From Rhytidiadelphus loreus (Eukaryota; Streptophyta; Bryopsida; Hypnales; Hylocomiaceae), in assembly GCA_947034895.1 (NCBI GenBank), contig OX344761.1:83841839-83905838 (forward strand): 64,000 bases of DNA, in the 5' to 3' direction. Positions 59,090 through 64,000 of the stretch are shown one piece after another. The notes under the pieces were generated by a model that worked only from the letters and a program-made list of their open reading frames with translations, was not told the DNA's origin and did no database searches. Position 1 is the stretch's first letter, and every line of letters begins with the position of its first letter. The position numbers and the translations under genes are program-made.

Positions 59090-61859
59090 ATAGCAATGTG
59101 GGTCCTCTTCCAAAACATTCCTTGGCCTTTAGGGCTTAATAATAGTAAACACTTTAGAATCCCTAGTGAAACTATTCCATAAATATCTCATTCAATATGA
59201 GTGATAACACATATGGCTTCAAAGATTGGAGTTAAATGGACTATAAATTCTATTCTCATGTTGTACAATTTTCAGTTTGTTGAATTCACTAAGGTAAACC
59301 TTTTTAACCATGCAATGTGGAAATTTTTGCCATTGTGGGTTGATGTTGTACATTTACACTTAATTTTTATAATATATAATTCTTTTGATATATGCACTAC
59401 TAGTACCATGGCAGAATTTTAGTCAACTACTCTTCATTGTAGATTTTCTTGACTATGTTCATTTTATCATCCATATGATATTATTTGTCCACATCTATAC
59501 TCATCATACATACTATGACAAAAAATTACATCTCCTATCTATCAAGGCTAACTTATTAATAAAAATTCCTACTACATAATGTTTTTAGATAGCCTAATTT
59601 ATATATTAGAACATTCAACATTTCATAGACCCTATAGTAGCCCTACATATTACATAATTTTATTTCCTATGAATTAAATGAACCCTATCTTTTAACTCAC
59701 GTAGTTTTCCAAAAATCAGTAGTGAATTCCCCTAGACTATGCATCAAACCAAGAGCATTAACCTTCCCATTCCGGTGGATCTAGTGTGCATTTTCTATGC
59801 ATTATGTCTTGTTGCAATTCTACTTTTGATTCAACGGATTTCTTATTTGGGGGAGTTTTTAAGTTTTCATATGAAGTTTATTGTCTATGTATGTAATGGG
59901 AAAGTCAGTATTTGTAGTTAATTTTATTTGTGCAATTTTTGCAAGCCTCATTTCTTGGACTTGAACCGTGAGAATTTGATAGGCCACAGCTTGTCAATTT
60001 GAATCTTAGGTATGAATTTGCTAGAGATTATCAATGGAGTTCTATGATATTTTGATAATTGACAATGTTGCATGTGAACATAGGGATCATAGTGGCTGAT
60101 GTAGATTTAGATTTGAAGCCATTTGCTTTGCAAAATGACAGAGTCTTGGAATTTAATCAATTTTACAAAATTCATGTTGCTACCTATTTTTGAAATAGAA
60201 GACCTAATCAAAATTGCGCTTCATCCATGCCAAATTGCCCTCAGCACTACTGACAAGCTTCTTGAGAAGCTTCTACAAGTGCATGTAATCACTTGCTTAA
60301 TTTAATTGTCTATTTCATTTGAACAATTAATGCAATTGTGCTTTTATTTATGTTCCACAATTAATCACCCTATATTGAGGTGTAACTTACTTGTCCAATG
60401 AAACCAAGCAATTTGACTTACATTATACGATTCAATCCTAATCCTCATTTTCTTGAAATTGATAGAACAATAAGAAGCTAAGATTTTGTTACAGATGTTT
60501 ATTGTAGTTCTAAGTTTTTGAACCCATGCTTTTTTTATACCTAGCTCATGCATGCATACATATCTTCAAAAGCCAACAACATTATGGGACTCTTTTCTTT
60601 TACTATTTTATAAAATCAAGGTCGCTGATGGAGGTGTAGTACAAGGAATCACCTTAGCATTAGAGCATTGAAACTTTTATGATTTTCTTAATATAATTTT
60701 GAAACCACTTTTGGGGGTTATACACTTGTGAAGTATTTTATTTAAATTAAAAATTTGAAGTTCTTTAAAAGAAAGGACCAGTGTACCCCTTCAAGATTTT
60801 GTTGTAAATATTTCTCATTGAATTCAAAAAATGATACATGTACTTGTTTTTAACCCCTAAAGGCCTAAATTGGATTTTTTTTTCTTTTGCAACATGGTGA
60901 TTTGGGACAGCTCACTACAAATGGAATTTTTATTTTTTTTCTTTGAAATTTTCACACAACATGTGCTTGAGGAGTAGCTTTAAGGTGCAACAAATTTCAT
61001 AACTTTTGACTACATGGTTAAAAAATTATTGCATAATATATAATTTTTAATGCTTGGTGGACAATTTAGGTAGCTTAAAAGAAATCACTTCTTTTAAGAA
61101 ATAAAAATTTGAACTTGGTTTTTTAGATTTCTATATATGTGGAAAGCTTTGAATCATTCCATTTTGATTAACAAGATGAAAGTTATGAGGAATTTTAGTT
61201 TGTGGGCACTTATGAAATCTCTAATTTGAAATAAACATTGAAGTCCTTTATTCAATTCAATTTTCAATATTTTTGAAAAAATAAAAGCATTGGATGTAGA
61301 TTTTTTATTACAACATTACAACCATTAGGATTGAAATTTTTTTAATTCCATCACTAAATTCTTAACAATTTAAAATTTAAAATCATACTCTACCTCTTGC
61401 TACTTACTATTTTTCTCAAGCATGAATATAAGATATTTTTTATTGAAATTTTATATGTATATTCCCAACTTATTTCTTCAATATATTATGGAGAGTAATA
61501 AGTTGTAGGATCTATACATTTTTGGGTAGAAAGTTTGAAAGATGAAATCTAACCATTGGGGAAGAGCTGAAAATACTTCTTTTTGAAATCTACATGACAA
61601 GATTTCACAATTGGTAAGGTTTTTTATTCTCAAATTTTAGGAGAGTGTATTCTAACAAGCTCACTGAGAGATTTTACAATTGGATTTGTTAATGAATAAA
61701 TAAAGATGAAGATTTTAGCCTTGCTTTGGGCTTAAGTACTTTTAAAAAGTTTTGAGCCTAAAAACATCCTATGTTCTTTAGGATTTAAACACATGTTGAC
61801 TTTTCCTAGTTTTTGATAGTTTGTCAACTATATATTCACAAGAGCTAGGCATTCTCTCA
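59090..61859. other. AT-rich intergenic stretch, no gene seen
   Basis: Frames are 73 codons or shorter and AT-driven. 60,850-61,200 is weakly similar to 12,880-13,230. No transposon ends with matching duplications were found. Confidence 0.5.
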
Positions 61860-61962
61860 CCCACAACTTCAACATCACCTTCAAATGTGTTCATAAGTTA
61901 CAAATTGTATCAAAAATTACATCTAAAAATGATATATATAGATGCTATATGTTGAATGCTAT

Positions 61963-62164
61963 TCATTACTAGAAAAATAATTTTTTCTATTGATTTGGTC
62001 ATGTTGATTTGGACAATTATTTGTTGATTTGGATAGTAATTTGTTGATTTGGATAGTAATTTGTTGACTTGGATAGTAATTTGTTGATTTGGAGAAAAAT
62101 TAACAAAAAAGTGAACCAAATCAACACGACCAAATCAATAGAAAAATTGAATTTTCTAGTAGTG
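61963..62164. mobile_element. 200-bp foldback element
   Basis: The left end CATTACTAGAAAA and the reverse-complemented right end CACTACTAGAAAA continue inward as inverted repeats through TTTTCTATTGATTTGGTC. TAT flanks it at 61,960-61,962 and 62,165-62,167, matching the single AATGCTATGTTT at the uninterrupted site in copy B; one extra T sits at the left junction. The interior has about four tandem 20-bp TTGTTGATTTGGATAGTAAT units. CACTA-like ends and a 3-bp duplication suggest a miniature CACTA element. Confidence 0.8.
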
Positions 62165-62300
62165 TATGTTTGGAACTTCATCATATGGGCATGTGGTGTG
62201 GCAATCCATAACATGTATGAGCTCATTATTTCTTTGCAAGATTGAATAGACACAAAGATCTCTTGTTTACCTTTCCACTTGCAATGAGACATATAGGAAC

Positions 62301-62550
62301 CAGCCTTATTTTTTGGGGCAAAATGGAGCCAAAAAGCACCATTTCACAATGAAAATCTTTTTTGCCAGAAAAGTTTCAATCCAATTTTAAATGTGGATGA
62401 AATTGTCCAATTTGGATGAAAAAGTGTATGAATTTGATTGAAAAGTATTTTATAGTACAAAAGATGGATGTATGAAGAAATAAAATGTTTCACCAAATTT
62501 TAAGTGATCACCATCTTGGCATTTTTTCAAAAACCAAAAGAAAAAGGCTG
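62301..62550. mobile_element. hAT-type MITE with 8-bp target duplication
   Basis: ATAGGAAC is duplicated at 62,293-62,300 and 62,551-62,558. Copies A and B have the single uninterrupted word (ATAAGAACTCC in B). The ends are inverted: CAGCCTTATTTTTTGG and, from the right, CAGCCTTTTTCTTTTGG. An 8-bp duplication and CAG termini fit the hAT superfamily. The 250-bp element is non-coding. Confidence 0.9.
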
Positions 62551-63260
62551 ATAGGAACTCCATTAGTGGTGACATTAGTATGTAGTAGTAGAGCACTAAA
62601 TCCTATAACAATATAGTTGAAAAATTGTACTTTGATGCATTCATTGCTACCCAAAACCTTGGTGTCAAAAACACTCATAAACAAGAAGAAGAAGAAGCAA
62701 CAATTGAAAAACTTGGAATGACAATCTCATCCATCTTCAAACTAAGTTGCTAAGAAATACTTGCAACTCATGATTATAGAATGACTGACCTTGCATTCGT
62801 TCTTTTCATTAATATTCTTAGTTTATAGAAGAAGCAAAATTCAACAAAAGTAACTAAAGGTTCAAAAATGTGAGAAAAAGTTGATGCACACCTTCATCGC
62901 CAAAAAACATATAATGCGTCCTAGATTTGACGTACTCTCTTCTGTGAGCCATTTGCAAGTAGACAACATTGTTTCTAACACCACTTATAAATGCCAAGTT
63001 ACCAAGAGGACACATAAATCAAATAATACTTCTATATAAGTTACTATTGTATAGTATAGATTTACCTAACCACTAAAAGATCAATAAATATTTGCAAACT
63101 TATTGATCTCTAGATATTATTCAAGTTCCAATACATGAGATCATAAGAATAAGACTAGATTGAACAAACATACTTTCTCCCCATTCATGTAATTTGTGCT
63201 TCCCTCCTCCCTCTTTGTTGTAGTCTATTCAAAACACAAGTTCAACAAGATCAACATTAT

Positions 63261-64000
63261 CCCCTAAGTGCCTAAGCCTTTCCATGTGTGTTTTTCCTTT
63301 CAAAATCTATCTATATAGATGTTTAGAGAGTTTGAATCTTAGCATGCATACCAATCCTGAATGTAATATTGCATAAGAGTTGTGAGATTATAACAAGAGA
63401 AATGCATGCATCCTATTTTGAACTATGTTGCCTCTCTCCACAATGTTTGAGAAATTTGCATATAAGAGTTTTTTGGGATTGGAGGTGACACGAACAACTT
63501 GAAATTGTGTTAGTACACTAAAATGCACTTCTAAAAACCTTAAGTTCAAAAGCAGAGCTATCAAATTCATTACACAATCCACCTTGCAATTGTTGAAATG
63601 CAATTTTTTATAAGTAGAAATCACAAATAACTCCAAATGAACACTTGCAAGTTTAAATTTCAACAGTGAAAATCATGAAAACACTTTACTCTTTCCATTC
63701 GGACCATTTTCAAAGCAAATGGATAAGTACAATTTCTTAGATCTCAAATGAAGTGAAATTGGCAAGCTTTGCTCAAAGCTAGGAAATCGAGTAAAATTTG
63801 CAAACTTTACTCTTACACTAATGGTACATATATATGCCTTTGATGACCTCTCAAAAATCAAATATTTTATTTTTCAGTGAAAAATAAAAGCTTCCAATAC
63901 TTAACCCCTAAAGGTCAAAGACTATGTTTTCACCAAAACTGCTCCAAAACTGCCCTTGCATTTACAAACACCAAATTTTACAAAAGAAACATTTTTAGAA
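63261..64000. other. AT-rich intergenic stretch, no gene seen
   Basis: Two - strand frames of 91 and 62 codons (63,388-63,861) show no recognised similarity. An AACCCCTAAAGG word near 63,905 recalls those at 12,890 and 60,860. Confidence 0.4.

Larger units (their letters stand above)
61860..63260 (+). repeat. Dispersed repeat, copy C
   Basis: This matches copies A and B from AACATCACCTTCAAATGTG to TTGTTGTAGTCTATTCAAAA. Two insertions interrupt it, at 61,963-62,164 and 62,301-62,550. Their boundaries can be read exactly because A and B keep the uninterrupted sequence. Confidence 0.85.

Noticed and set aside
1..64000. tRNA genes, LTR retrotransposon genes or integrated viral genes
   Set aside because: I saw no cloverleaf with box A and B, no reverse transcriptase or integrase motif and no paired LTRs. 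A dedicated scan could still find decayed ones.

Overview
The window is nuclear DNA of a land plant, most likely a non-seed plant (moss or other bryophyte; a lycophyte or fern is possible). The grounds are spliceosomal introns with plant-like borders, AT-rich intergenic DNA full of non-autonomous DNA transposons, and a protein kinase fused to an NB-ARC and LRR region, an immune-receptor class best known from mosses. The lineage is inferred, not proven.

Layout: 1-12,215 is a GC-rich satellite of alternating 131-bp and 162-bp units, open at the left edge and carrying internal kilobase-scale duplications. 12,216-19,000 is AT-rich and holds a CACTA-type element (14,077-15,236), copy A of a dispersed repeat, a Harbinger-type element (17,272-18,450) and a broken acyl-CoA dehydrogenase exon. 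19,379-20,224 is a GC-rich, intronless 281-codon gene of unknown function whose 3' end is partly duplicated just after its stop codon. 20,950-21,480 may hold exons of an unrecognised gene. 24,240-27,650 is a second copy (B) of the 16.2-19.3 kb segment. It preserves the empty insertion site of the Harbinger element and a second acyl-CoA dehydrogenase fragment, but it lacks the 281-codon gene. A MULE-type element lies at 29,756-30,337.

The centrepiece is 30,996-56,533, a kinase-NB-ARC-LRR immune-receptor locus on the + strand. Three exons encode an N-terminal helical region, an atypical kinase (HLD and DYG motifs, with an internal duplication of about 40 residues) and an NB-ARC domain with P-loop, GLPL and MHD motifs. 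The fourth exon runs into about 295 tandem copies of a 72-bp, 24-residue LRR, roughly 21 kb. The array has spread like a satellite in higher-order blocks of 1,656 bp (23 LRRs) and 3,672 bp (51 LRRs). The sense frame is broken by three single-base deletions and about twelve TGA codons, several of them copied along with the blocks. After the array the frame closes with divergent LRRs and a partial ZZ-type zinc finger. The first stop gives a protein of about 2,023 residues, so the locus could still make a kinase-NB-ARC-LRR protein without the ZZ domain.

56,534-64,000 has no recognisable gene. It holds a long inverted repeat (57.7-59.1 kb) and copy C of the dispersed repeat, into which a foldback element and an 8-bp-TSD hAT-type MITE have inserted. 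Two unrelated tandem arrays dominate the window, one non-coding and one derived from coding sequence.
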